From the NCBI GenBank assembly GCA_013375385.1, contig JABXJY010000185.1, positions 1 to 5,529 of the forward strand: a stretch of DNA of 5,529 bases, in the 5' to 3' direction. Position 1 is the first letter of the stretch, and each line of letters begins with the position of its first letter. A program made the translations under genes and the position numbers. Of the stretch, positions 1 through 5,471 are shown piece after piece. The notes under the pieces were generated by a model that did not search any database, was not told where the DNA came from, and saw only the letters and a list, made by a program, of their open reading frames with translations. The DNA is from Desulfobacterales bacterium (GTDB lineage Bacteria > Desulfobacterota > DSM-4660 > Desulfatiglandales > B25-G16).

Positions 1-354
1 GAGATGAACAAGCACTTCAAGTCGCAGGATGTGCGCCATGCCGCCACGATGCTTTCAGATTACGGCATCCATACAATGGGCTTCTTGATGTTGGGCGGGC
101 CCGGGGAGAATAAGGATTCCGTTGAAGAAAGCCTGGAATTTGTCGATGCCCTCAACCTGAATGCCTTGAAAATAACTCTCGGGATCAGAATCTATCCTTA
201 CACGAAATTGGCAAAGATCGCCTTTGGAGAGGGTGTGATCGCAGAGGACGATGATCTTCTTTTTCCAAGATTTTACATGGCCAAAGGACTTGAGGATTGG
301 CTGAGGGAAACCGTTGAGGACCGGATAAGGGAGCGCCCAAATTGGATTATTTAG
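1..354 (+). CDS. Radical SAM protein, C-terminal part (B12-binding type likely), 5' end outside window
   Basis: The frame is open from the left edge (base 1-3 is a Glu codon) and ends at TAG 352-354, giving about 117 residues of a larger enzyme. The Met at base 4 is internal, not a credible start. The segment GFLMLGGPGEN followed by a helix (SVEESLEFVDALNLNALK) and then GIRIYPYTKLAKIA is the late part of a radical SAM barrel: the GGPGE turn and the I-R-I-Y-P strand are typical of the family. The tail (FPRFYMAKGLEDWL, then ERPNWII) resembles the C-termini of cobalamin-binding-domain radical SAM proteins. The CxxxCxxC cluster motif and any B12 domain would lie upstream, outside the window, so substrate and reaction cannot be named. 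Family assignment is firm; the B12 subtype is an inference from the tail. Confidence 0.85.
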   Translation, partial: EMNKHFKSQDVRHAATMLSDYGIHTMGFLMLGGPGENKDSVEESLEFVDALNLNALKITLGIRIYPYTKLAKIAFGEGVIAEDDDLLFPRFYMAKGLEDWLRETVEDRIRERPNWII

Positions 355-723
355 AGGTAAAGGAGGGGGTCAGGCCTTCCCATTTGATATTCAGAGTAGA
401 ATATGTCGGACCGTACAGAAATCTTTCTGCATAATAACATTGGGTGACATCCCTGGATACGAGAGGATGTTCGCCTTTTGACCTGCCGAGTGCTCTGCCT
501 TTCTGCAATAACTCATTCAAAACCCCGATGGTGATCAGGACAAGCACCTTATACCCAGATGCCGGTAGAGGCAGGAGGGGATTCTTTGACTTTTTCAAAA
601 TAGTGATTACATAGAGGATATGGGGAAAATCCCGAACTTTACCACACCCCGTGTTGTTTTGCGTGAAACCACATTCCAGGGATCGGGCCCTGGCCTGAAA
701 TGGACATGAGCCTGGTGATTGTG
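355..723. other. Gene-poor gap with repeat relic and a 6-bp stem-loop before msrAB
   Basis: No convincing gene is seen here. The left part (357-442) is repeat copy A, described separately. The region to about 670 has only short or shadow frames. A perfect inverted repeat CCAGGG/CCCTGG (676-681 and 688-693, 6-base loop) sits just upstream of msrAB without a following T tract, so it could be a regulatory hairpin rather than a terminator. TTGACT at 586-591 is a fair -35 hexamer, with TACATA 16 bases further as a poor -10. This is the best promoter candidate I can offer for msrAB, and it is weak. Confidence 0.4.
357..442 (+). repeat. Dispersed repeat family, copy A (internally deleted)
   Basis: The right end (401-442) matches the ends of copies B (to 2113) and C (to 3598): a consensus ATAT-GGGC-GTACAGAA, four variable bases, TTCTGCA, then a stretch ending AATTG or ACATTG. 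The hairpin here is TACAGAA (414-420), loop ATCT, TTCTGCA (425-431). The left end (AAAGGAGGGGGTCAGG) resembles the bases just left of copy C (AAAGGGAGGGATCAGG, 3402-3417). The simplest reading is one copy that has lost its middle of about 100 bases. The tail match is clear by eye; the left-end match is weaker. Confidence 0.55.
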
Positions 724-1830
724 ATGAAAACAGTAATGCTAGGCATATTGATGGTTTTGATGGCATTTGGATGTCAAAATCCCAAAAACCGTGAAGGTGC
801 AGCGAGAGATACCATGGGCGAACAGCGCGTCACATTGGAAACAGCCACATTTGCCGGCGGCTGCTTTTGGTGCATGGAATCGGATTTCGAGAAGGTCGAC
901 GGCGTTGTGGAGGTCATATCCGGTTACACCGGTGGTCATAAGGAAAATCCCACCTACGAGGATGTATCATCCGGTGGGACCGGTCACGTTGAAGCGGTGC
1001 AGGTGCACTATGACCCCTCGAGGGTCACCTACAAGGCATTGCTGGACGTTTTCTGGAGGCATGTAGAGCCGACCGATCCCGGGGGGCAGTTCGTGGACCG
1101 CGGGTCACAGTACCGAACAGCTATTTTCTGGCATAATGAGGAGCAGAGGCGGCTGGCAGAGCAGTCCAGAGAAGAACTCAATAAGTCGGGGCAGCTTGAA
1201 AAACCGGTCGTTACAGAGATTATCCAATTTTCGAGGTTCTACAGGGCAGAGGAGTACCATCAGGACTACTACAAGAAGCACCCAATCCGGTACAAGTACT
1301 ACCGGTTTCACTCGGGTCGGGACCAATTTCTGAGAAAGGCATGGCGTGATTCCAAGGAAGGAGCGGCGATGCATTCAGAGAACAGGAGATATACAAGGCC
1401 CAGCGACGAAGTGCTGCGTCAGAGATTGACGCCGGTGCAGTATAAGGTTACCCAAGAGGGTGGCACCGAACGGCCGTTCAACAACGAGTACTGGCACAAC
1501 AAAAGGCCTGGCATATACGTTGACATCGTCTCGGGAGAGCCCCTGTTCAGCTCGCTTGACAAGTTTGACTCCGGAACCGGGTGGCCCAGCTTTACAAAGC
1601 CCCTCGAGCCGGATAACATCGTGGAGAGAAAAGACAGAAGCCTTTTCATGGTCCGCACGGAACTTCGAAGCAAGCACGGCGACTCTCACCTGGGACATGT
1701 GTTTCCCGACGGACCGATGCCTACGGGTTTGAGATACTGCATCAATTCAGCTTCCCTGCGGTTTATCCCCAACGAAGACCTGGAAGAAGGGGGATACGGC
1801 CAATATCGAAGGCTGTTTCAGGAATGTTAG
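724..1830 (+). CDS. msrAB: Exported bifunctional peptide-methionine sulfoxide reductase MsrA-MsrB fusion
   Basis: The protein reduces both epimers of protein-bound methionine sulfoxide: MsrA acts on the S form and MsrB on the R form. Numbering from ATG 724, MKTVMLGILMVLMAFGC is a short lipoprotein-like signal with Cys17 as the possible lipidated residue. The box (AFG-C) is not ideal. An in-frame ATG at 700 would add eight residues; 724 is preferred because it gives a normal Lys-led signal and has TGGTG 6 bases upstream. MsrA spans about residues 36-205, with GGCFWCM (catalytic Cys47, second Cys50), SGYTGG and EEYHQDY. MsrB follows at about 225-360, with FDSGTGWPSF, HLGHVFPDGP and RYCINSASLRF (catalytic Cys339). 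MsrB lacks the CxxC zinc pairs, and Thr285 stands where many MsrB proteins have the resolving Cys. The only other Cys is the final residue, 368. Fused domains in A-B order and export are known from Neisseria PilB and related envelope repair enzymes. No partner gene is adjacent, so it appears to be a single-gene unit. Confidence 0.96.
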   Translation: MKTVMLGILMVLMAFGCQNPKNREGAARDTMGEQRVTLETATFAGGCFWCMESDFEKVDGVVEVISGYTGGHKENPTYEDVSSGGTGHVEAVQVHYDPSRVTYKALLDVFWRHVEPTDPGGQFVDRGSQYRTAIFWHNEEQRRLAEQSREELNKSGQLEKPVVTEIIQFSRFYRAEEYHQDYYKKHPIRYKYYRFHSGRDQFLRKAWRDSKEGAAMHSENRRYTRPSDEVLRQRLTPVQYKVTQEGGTERPFNNEYWHNKRPGIYVDIVSGEPLFSSLDKFDSGTGWPSFTKPLEPDNIVERKDRSLFMVRTELRSKHGDSHLGHVFPDGPMPTGLRYCINSASLRFIPNEDLEEGGYGQYRRLFQEC

Positions 1831-1937
1831 GGACGGGACGTAGTTGACTATGTTGAATAACTATGAGATTGGCATCGCCTCTTGAATTGTAGACCGGGAC
1901 GTTGGTTCTAAAGCAACTTATGAACAGGGGGCATGCC
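1831..1937. other. Short gap with two similar CGGGACGT-GTT words
   Basis: CGGGACGTAGTT (1834-1845) and CGGGACGTTGGTT (1895-1907) are near-identical direct words about 60 bases apart between the msrAB stop and repeat copy B. They may be remains of a palindromic repeat. No gene, terminator with T tract or clear promoter is visible. Confidence 0.3.
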
Positions 1938-2113
1938 TTGAATCGTGAATTCTCCTTCGTGTGACTGGTGCGCCTGTGAAATGGTCAGCATGCCAGACAT
2001 CGAGCTATTGCCAATCGCCCTGAAAACTGATTCTGATAAACCGACGCACTGGGGAATTCTGTAAGATCCGGAAGATATTGGGCTATGCAGAAATCCTTCT
2101 GCACGGTAATTGT
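1938..2113 (+). repeat. Dispersed repeat family, copy B
   Basis: This copy aligns along its whole length with copy C (3420-3598), with few indels, one of them 3 bases. The best shared block is ATCGCCCT-AAAACTGATTCT. The copy ends in a perfect hairpin, TGCAGAA (2086-2092), loop ATCC, TTCTGCA (2097-2103). Read in one frame it gives NSPSCDWCACEMV, then PDIELLPIALKTDSDKP, and stops at TAA. Copy C gives a similar peptide in the matching frame. A hand count of mismatches over 52 aligned codons gave about 15, 13 and 17 at codon positions 1, 2 and 3, too even to prove coding. I do not recognise the family. Confidence 0.7.
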
Positions 2114-2128
2114 TCGGATTAACGCATA

Positions 2129-2157
2129 TTGATTTTCTGTGAGGAAACCGATATACT
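2129..2157 (+). promoter_or_regulatory. Sigma70-like promoter ahead of the dead toxin-antitoxin module
   Basis: TTGATT (2129-2134) and TATACT (2152-2157) are separated by exactly 17 bases, the optimal spacing. The ATG of the antitoxin remnant lies 39 bases beyond the -10, with a purine-rich GGGGCG just before it. Position and quality fit the original promoter of the module. Confidence 0.6.
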
Positions 2158-2195
2158 ATTTCTGAACAAGCGGAGAATGATTTTGGGGCGAAATA

Positions 2196-2282
2196 ATGAC
2201 GACAACGATGGCTAAAGACCAAGCTCATATGGTAGCAGACAAGATGCCCGAGAACTCTACTTGAGATGATTTGATTCACCGA
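2196..2282 (+). pseudogene. Antitoxin remnant of a ParE/RelE-type module (N-terminal part only)
   Basis: ATG 2196 opens a frame reading MTTTMAKDQAHMVADKMPEN followed by S-T and a TGA at 2262-2264, then DDLIHR in the same frame. Small antitoxins paired with ParE-like toxins commonly have a segment like LPE-(N/D)-x-T-W-(D/E)-D-(L/I)-(M/I), so the TGA most likely replaces a Trp TGG. The rest of the antitoxin (normally about 50 further residues) is missing, because toxin sequence begins in another frame at about 2273. Both the nonsense codon and the deletion make it non-functional. The antitoxin assignment rests on this short motif and on the toxin next to it. Confidence 0.6.
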
Positions 2283-2542
2283 TTGACACCCTCTATTCTT
2301 ACATTGCCCAGAATTCCCCTGAATATGCCAAATGCATGGTGGATCGCTTGACACGGCGCTCTCAACAAATCAGTGCCTACCCTCTGTCTGGCCGCATTGT
2401 GCCTGGGTATGAAATTGACTCCATTCGAGAAGGAATTGAAGGTCCCTACTGAATTATCTACCATATCAAACCTGATCAAATAGATGTTCTCGCTGTTATT
2501 CACGGGGCAATGAATATCTTGAGAGATAAGGATATTGAGTAA
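2273..2542 (+). pseudogene. ParE/RelE-family toxin remnant, N-terminus lost and internal TGA
   Basis: The frame from about 2273 to TAA 2540-2542 reads DSPIDTLYSYIAQNSPEYA, then PLSGRIVPGYEIDSIREGIE, GPY, TGA (2450-2452), IIYHIKPDQIDVLAVIHGA and NILRDKDIE. This is the ParE/RelE toxin plan. It has an N-terminal helical hairpin with YIA and a sPe-A block, the P-xSGR-VPEY turn, and the core strands with REI-GPYRIIY and V-hGA. The expected residue at the TGA is the conserved Arg of GPYRIIY, a single C-to-T change from CGA. The normal first dozen or so residues with the start codon are absent, and the sequence is spliced directly to the antitoxin head in another frame. Live members are mRNA interferases (RelE) or gyrase poisons (ParE); this copy should make no toxin. 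About 90 of the usual 95-105 codons remain, so the decay looks fairly recent. Confidence 0.85.
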
Positions 2543-2617
2543 GATTGATTTGAAGCCCATTATTCAACCGAGGTGCTTCATGTCAAAAAAACTATTGTAG
2601 TCTCTTTTTTATCAAGC

Positions 2618-2626
2618 AAGGAGGTG
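2618..2626 (+). promoter_or_regulatory. Strong ribosome binding site
   Basis: AAGGAGGTG is an almost full anti-16S match placed 4-6 bases before ATG 2631 and fixes the start of the metallo-hydrolase. It is by far the best Shine-Dalgarno sequence in the window. A loose inverted repeat TGAAGC (2551-2556) / GCTTCA (2575-2580) lies upstream. Confidence 0.8.
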
Positions 2627-2630
2627 TGAT

Positions 2631-3365
2631 ATGAGAAGGTTATTTTTCTTGGTCCCTTTTTTCATCGTGTTTTTTGGACTCACAGCGGCTGCTCGGGGTT
2701 TTGAAACAGATACCATACAGACATCTGCTGGAGATCTGAAGATTACCTTTATAGGCCATGGGACCCTGATGTTTGCCTTTGGAGGGAAGGTAATTCATGT
2801 GGATCCGTGGACCACATTGGCCGATTACTCCAGAATGCCGAAAGCCGATATCGTCCTGATAACCCATGAGCACCGCGACCACCTTGACCTGAAAGCACTT
2901 GAGATTCTGCGCACTGAAAAAACGGTAACGGTGTTGACCGAAATCTGCGCAGGGCGGATTGAAGGCGCCATCGTCATGCATAACGGGGATGTTAAGACCG
3001 CTGAGGGATTGAAGATAGAGGCTGTGCCTGCTTACAATATCGTCCATATGCGCAGTGAGGGACATCCCTTCCATCCAAAGGGGGTGGGAAATGGATACGT
3101 GATCACCTTTGGTGACAAGAGGGTATATGTGGCAGGTGATACGGAAAACACCACAGAGATGAAAAATCTGAAGGATATCGATATAGCATTCTTACCAATG
3201 AACCTGCCCTACACGATGACGCCAGAGATGGTAGCCGATGCAGCAAAGGCTCTTAAGCCGAAAGTCCTCTACCCGTATCACTACGGTAAAACCGATACAT
3301 CCAGGATCGTGGATTTACTGAAGGATGCCAAAGAGATCGAGGTGCGCATCCGCAAGATGAAGTAG
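2631..3365 (+). CDS. Exported metallo-beta-lactamase-fold hydrolase (UlaG-like/UPF0173-like)
   Basis: This is a 244-residue metal-dependent hydrolase. Residues 1-21 (MRRLFFLVPFFIVFFGLTAA) form a signal peptide with likely cleavage near AAA-R, so it should act in the periplasm. Metal ligands are readable in order: THEHRDHLD (His79, His81, Asp83, His84), Asp170 in VAGDTE, and His217 in YPYHYGKTD. The GHGT turn at 42-45 and DPW at 58-60 belong to the first beta strands. VPAYN followed by FHPKGVGNGYV (about 132-157) is the usual middle of small UlaG-like MBL proteins. The motif ligand set is complete, so it is probably active. The substrate is unknown; relatives hydrolyse lactones, phosphodiesters and other esters, and no neighbour narrows this. 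It stands alone between a dead toxin module and repeat copy C. Confidence 0.92.
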   Translation: MRRLFFLVPFFIVFFGLTAAARGFETDTIQTSAGDLKITFIGHGTLMFAFGGKVIHVDPWTTLADYSRMPKADIVLITHEHRDHLDLKALEILRTEKTVTVLTEICAGRIEGAIVMHNGDVKTAEGLKIEAVPAYNIVHMRSEGHPFHPKGVGNGYVITFGDKRVYVAGDTENTTEMKNLKDIDIAFLPMNLPYTMTPEMVADAAKALKPKVLYPYHYGKTDTSRIVDLLKDAKEIEVRIRKMK

Positions 3366-3382
3366 TGAGAAATCGGGGTCAG
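3365..3382. repeat. Short repeat word shared with the REP-like element at the right end
   Basis: GTGAGAAATCGGGGTCAG overlaps the end of the hydrolase gene. It matches 16 of 18 bases of the reverse complement of 5381-5398 (GTGAGAAATCAGGATCAG). Such AATCAGG-TCAG words are often ends of palindromic extragenic repeats; here only one half is seen. Confidence 0.45.
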
Positions 3383-3393
3383 CCACTCAAAGG

Positions 3394-3411
3394 CCCTCCA
3401 AAAAGGGAGGG
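3394..3411. terminator. Possible weak terminator or hairpin after the hydrolase gene
   Basis: CCCTCC (3394-3399) and GGAGGG (3406-3411) form a perfect 6-bp GC-rich stem with an A-rich 6-base loop, 29 bases after the stop. Only a short TTTT follows (3418-3421) after ATCAGG, so intrinsic termination would be inefficient. The right arm lies next to repeat copy C and may belong to it. Confidence 0.35.
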
Positions 3412-3419
3412 ATCAGGTT

Positions 3420-3598
3420 TTGAATGGCGAATTTCCCTTCCTGTGAATAATGCTGCGGCCATGAGGTGGTCAGGGGGCCGCACATCGATCTATTGAGAAT
3501 CGCCCTTAAAACTGATTCTAATAGGCCAAGGTACGAAGGAATTCCGTATAAGACAACTTATATCGGGCTGTACAGAACTTTTTCTGCATGGCAATTGG
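3420..3598 (+). repeat. Dispersed repeat family, copy C
   Basis: This copy matches copy B over about 175 bases and copy A over its last 40. Its terminal hairpin is TACAGAA (3571-3577), loop CTTT, TTCTGCA (3582-3588), with one mismatch in the stem. In the frame matching copy B it reads MANFPSCE, stop, CCGHEVV, then HIDLLRIALKTDSNRP and YKTTYIGLYRTFSAW. It stays open past the repeat end until TGA 3685-3687, which overlaps the ATG of the next gene as ATGA. A GTG at 3466 could start a 73-residue peptide, but no ribosome binding site supports it. It is best treated as a repeat or relic of an unknown small gene. Confidence 0.7.
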
Positions 3599-3601
3599 CG
3601 C

Positions 3602-3631
3602 ACACCTGTGTCATTGGTGGGACCAGTGGTC
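3602..3631. promoter_or_regulatory. Two adjacent small palindromes upstream of the binding-protein gene
   Basis: ACACCTGTGT (3602-3611, arms ACAC/GTGT) and GACCAGTGGTC (3621-3631, arms GACCA/TGGTC around one base) lie about 55-80 bases before the start at 3684. They could be an operator for the binding-protein gene. No good -35/-10 pair was found next to them, so this stays speculative. Confidence 0.25.
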
Positions 3632-3683
3632 GCATAAGTATCTGTCATGGCAAACTATACAAACAAGCTGATGGTTGTGGAAA

Positions 3684-4676
3684 ATGAATAGACATCGTCT
3701 GAGATTATTCGTAAATGTGCTGCCGGCATGTGTCCTGACTGTCTTGCTGGTCTTGCCCCTCATTGTTTTTGCCGAGACCAAGGAGATGCGCCTCGTTTCG
3801 GTCAGCCAGTTCATTCAGCACCCTGCCCTGGATGCTCTGTTGCGAGGGTTTAAAGACTATTTCGAGAGTGAAAATATTCCGGTCAAGTATAGAGTTCATA
3901 TCGCCCATGGCGACCAGGGGGCCAACAAAGAAATCGGCGAACGTATCGCTGAAGAAAACCCCGACCTGGTCCTCGCCATTAGTACACCATCGTCACAGGC
4001 CTGCTACAGGGCCGTGCGGAACGCTACCATTCTATTCTCAGCCGTGACCGATCCTGTTGGCGCCGGTCTTGTCGAAAGTCTGGACAAACCGGGACCCAGG
4101 ATCACGGGTATGACAGACATAAGCCCTGTTGACCGACAGCTTGCGCTCATTGTGGAACTGCAGCCTGGGCTAAAGAAACTCGGAGTCATCTACAACGCCG
4201 ATGAATCTAATTCGGTCAGCCTTGTCAGGATCATGAAACAGCAATGCGCAAAGCATGGTATTGTGGTGGTGGAGCAAACGGTGGCCGATAAGGACGATGT
4301 TGGCGCCGCTGCCCAAAGCTTGGTTGGTCGTTGCGATGCAGTGTATGTGCCCGGAGATAACACCGTTGTTTCGGTCATCGAATCTGTGACCCGGCTTTGC
4401 GCAGCAAACCACCTACCGGTTTATGCCGCTGATGTGGATTCGGTCCCCCGGGGTGCCGTAGTGGCCCTGGCCATCGATTATTACAAGATGGGTCGCCAGA
4501 CAGCCCACATGGCCGCCCGAATATTCAAGGGCAAGGCCCCTTCTTCCATGCCTGTTGAGTCCTTGAAAGATCTGCGCATCCACGTGAACGTTAAAGCGGC
4601 TGAGCTCATGGGCATTGAGCTTCCTGTGCAACTTCTGCTGTCGGCGGACATCATCTATGATTCGTTTCCCCCCTAA
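3684..4676 (+). CDS. ABC-type substrate-binding protein, TrpX-like family
   Basis: This is a 330-residue periplasmic binding protein. From ATG 3684 the first 30 residues are a signal peptide: a basic MNRHRLRL start, a long hydrophobic core, and cleavage after VFA. A TTG at 3675 would only add three residues. The mature part has two alpha/beta lobes. Family signatures include PDLVLAISTPSSQA (about 93-106), SAVTDPVGAGLV (119-130), PGPRITGMTDISP (136-148), LGVIYNADESNS (166-177), DAVYVPGDNTVV (218-229) and GAVVALAIDYYKMGRQTA (257-274). The set matches the ABC transporter substrate-binding family that includes TrpX, whose members bind aromatic amino acids or other small ligands. The ligand here is not determined. 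No permease or ATPase gene is in the window: downstream is a pseudogene on the other strand, so this is an orphan binding protein, or one feeding a remote transporter or a sensor. Its length is normal and the C-terminus (PVQLLLSADIIYDSFPP) looks complete. Confidence 0.93.
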   Translation: MNRHRLRLFVNVLPACVLTVLLVLPLIVFAETKEMRLVSVSQFIQHPALDALLRGFKDYFESENIPVKYRVHIAHGDQGANKEIGERIAEENPDLVLAISTPSSQACYRAVRNATILFSAVTDPVGAGLVESLDKPGPRITGMTDISPVDRQLALIVELQPGLKKLGVIYNADESNSVSLVRIMKQQCAKHGIVVVEQTVADKDDVGAAAQSLVGRCDAVYVPGDNTVVSVIESVTRLCAANHLPVYAADVDSVPRGAVVALAIDYYKMGRQTAHMAARIFKGKAPSSMPVESLKDLRIHVNVKAAELMGIELPVQLLLSADIIYDSFPP

Positions 4677-4689
4677 ACAAACTATTGAT

Positions 4690-5151
4690 TGAGGAGGGGT
4701 GATCGCCGATATCATTGAGCGCATGGGCGTCACGCGCGGATGTATAGAGAACCGGAAAGTCCAGAATATCCTCCGGTGCGTTCAGCCTGACAAAGAGATC
4801 AAATACCTGATTAACCGCCCAGTCAGGCCGGGCCGCGGGCTTGTCTATCTTGTTGATTACAACAACGATGGGCAGACACAAAACCAGCGTCTTTTTCAGC
4901 ACAAGATTGGTCTGGGGCATGGGGCCTTCCTGCGCATCAACAAGCAGCAGGGCACCGTCTGCCATCTTCAGCACCCGCTCAACCTGACCGCCAAAGTCTG
5001 CATGGCGCTCCCCACGAATGACGCCGGGCACCTGGTTACTATGGTGGTCTTTCGTCACGTGCTCGCGCAGCAGGCTACCGGACAAACGCAGTCATCCCAT
5101 ACGCCACGTGTCTGCATCCAATAACGTGCGCTTCACCTTCGTTTATCGCAT
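4690..5151 (-). pseudogene. typA: Decayed 5' fragment of typA/bipA (ribosome-associated GTPase)
   Basis: On the minus strand the frame reads RHADFGGQVERVL (about 4966-5006), DGALLLVDAQEGPMPQT, PIVVVINKIDKPAARPDW (G4 motif NKID at 4843-4854), QVFDLFVRLNAPEDILDFPV and LYTSARDAHA (G5). These match TypA/BipA almost residue by residue. The part before is ruined. The P-loop AHVDHGKTTLVD appears as RHVAYGMTAFVR (5078-5113), then a one-base shift leads to LLREH. Roughly 40-50 residues holding switch I are lost, and the G3 motif DTPGH has become RGERH. The reading also meets TAG at 5075-5077. ATG 5149-5151 (minus) with AAAGGAG at 5166-5172 may be the old start. Homology ends near 4690, so the remaining roughly 400 residues (translation-factor and C-terminal domains) are absent. 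Live TypA is about 600 residues; this copy cannot bind GTP and is presumably a relic duplicate. Confidence 0.85.
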
Positions 5152-5326
5152 AATGCGGTGAACGGCTCCTTTAAATTGCTGGTGGTTCATGGCGGTACTA
5201 CAAGAGAGCGCAGGATGGCACTATGACAGATATGAACGCCGGCAGGAGTGAGCAATCATCCATTTTGGCAATAAAAAAGCAAAAAAAATTTCAAACAGAC
5301 CAAAGGGGGCAGATACTTAAGAGAGA
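5152..5326. other. Gap without a recognisable gene
   Basis: A 20-codon frame from ATG 5190 (MAVLQESAGWHYDRYERRQE) is open, but it is short and has no supporting ribosome binding site. An A-rich tract (about 5271-5289) follows. I see nothing further of substance. Confidence 0.3.
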
Positions 5327-5385
5327 ATCAGGTCTCAACATTTGACATGCAAGGCTGTTAATTTGGTTGAAAGTTGAGACCTGAT
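5327..5385. repeat. REP-like inverted repeat, 13-bp perfect arms
   Basis: ATCAGGTCTCAAC (5327-5339) and GTTGAGACCTGAT (5373-5385) are perfect reverse complements separated by 33 bases. The outer flanks also match loosely: GAGAGA on the left and TTTCTCAC on the right, giving an AGAAATCAGG-like word on each side. A related half word occurs at 3365-3382. The form fits palindromic extragenic repeats of the kind mobilised by Y1 (REP-associated tyrosine) transposases; no such transposase is in the window. Confidence 0.7.
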
Positions 5386-5416
5386 CCTGATTTCTCACGA
5401 TGCCTTTATCTGCCTT

Positions 5417-5456
5417 AAAAAAAAGAAAAGGCGGCACCCCTTCGAGGTGCCGCCTT
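5417..5456 (-). terminator. Rho-independent terminator of the cold-shock gene
   Basis: On the minus strand AAGGCGGCACC and GGTGCCGCCTT form a perfect 11-bp stem (5446-5456 with 5428-5438, 7-base loop). It is followed by a run of TTCTTTTTTTT (complement of 5417-5427). It lies 15 bases past the stop codon of the gene at the right edge. This is a textbook intrinsic terminator. Confidence 0.93.
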
Positions 5457-5471
5457 CGAGAGCCTACGCTG

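Noticed and set aside
347..766. 139-codon open frame on the minus strand between the radical SAM gene and msrAB
   Set aside because: It runs through repeat copy A and into the msrAB signal region, has no recognisable domain and no ribosome binding site; its composition looks like non-coding sequence.
1375..1698. Minus-strand open frames of 84-107 codons within msrAB
   Set aside because: They are shadows of the strongly conserved MsrB coding sequence.
2196..2542. TGA codons in the toxin-antitoxin remnant as a sign of stop-codon recoding
   Set aside because: The two TGA codons replace different residues (Trp and Arg), no selenocysteine-type structure is evident, and a frame change with loss of sequence between them already shows decay. 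The other genes in the window use no internal TGA.
386..3598. CRISPR-like or integron attC interpretation of the repeated hairpins
   Set aside because: The copies are over a kilobase apart, separated by full genes in an irregular way; there is no regular spacing, no cas or integrase gene, and no paired core sites of an attC.
4699..5124. 141-codon plus-strand frame with a GTG start right after an AGGAGG-like stretch
   Set aside because: It is antisense to a clear TypA-like sequence on the minus strand, which explains the composition and openness of this frame; the peptide shows no domain of its own.
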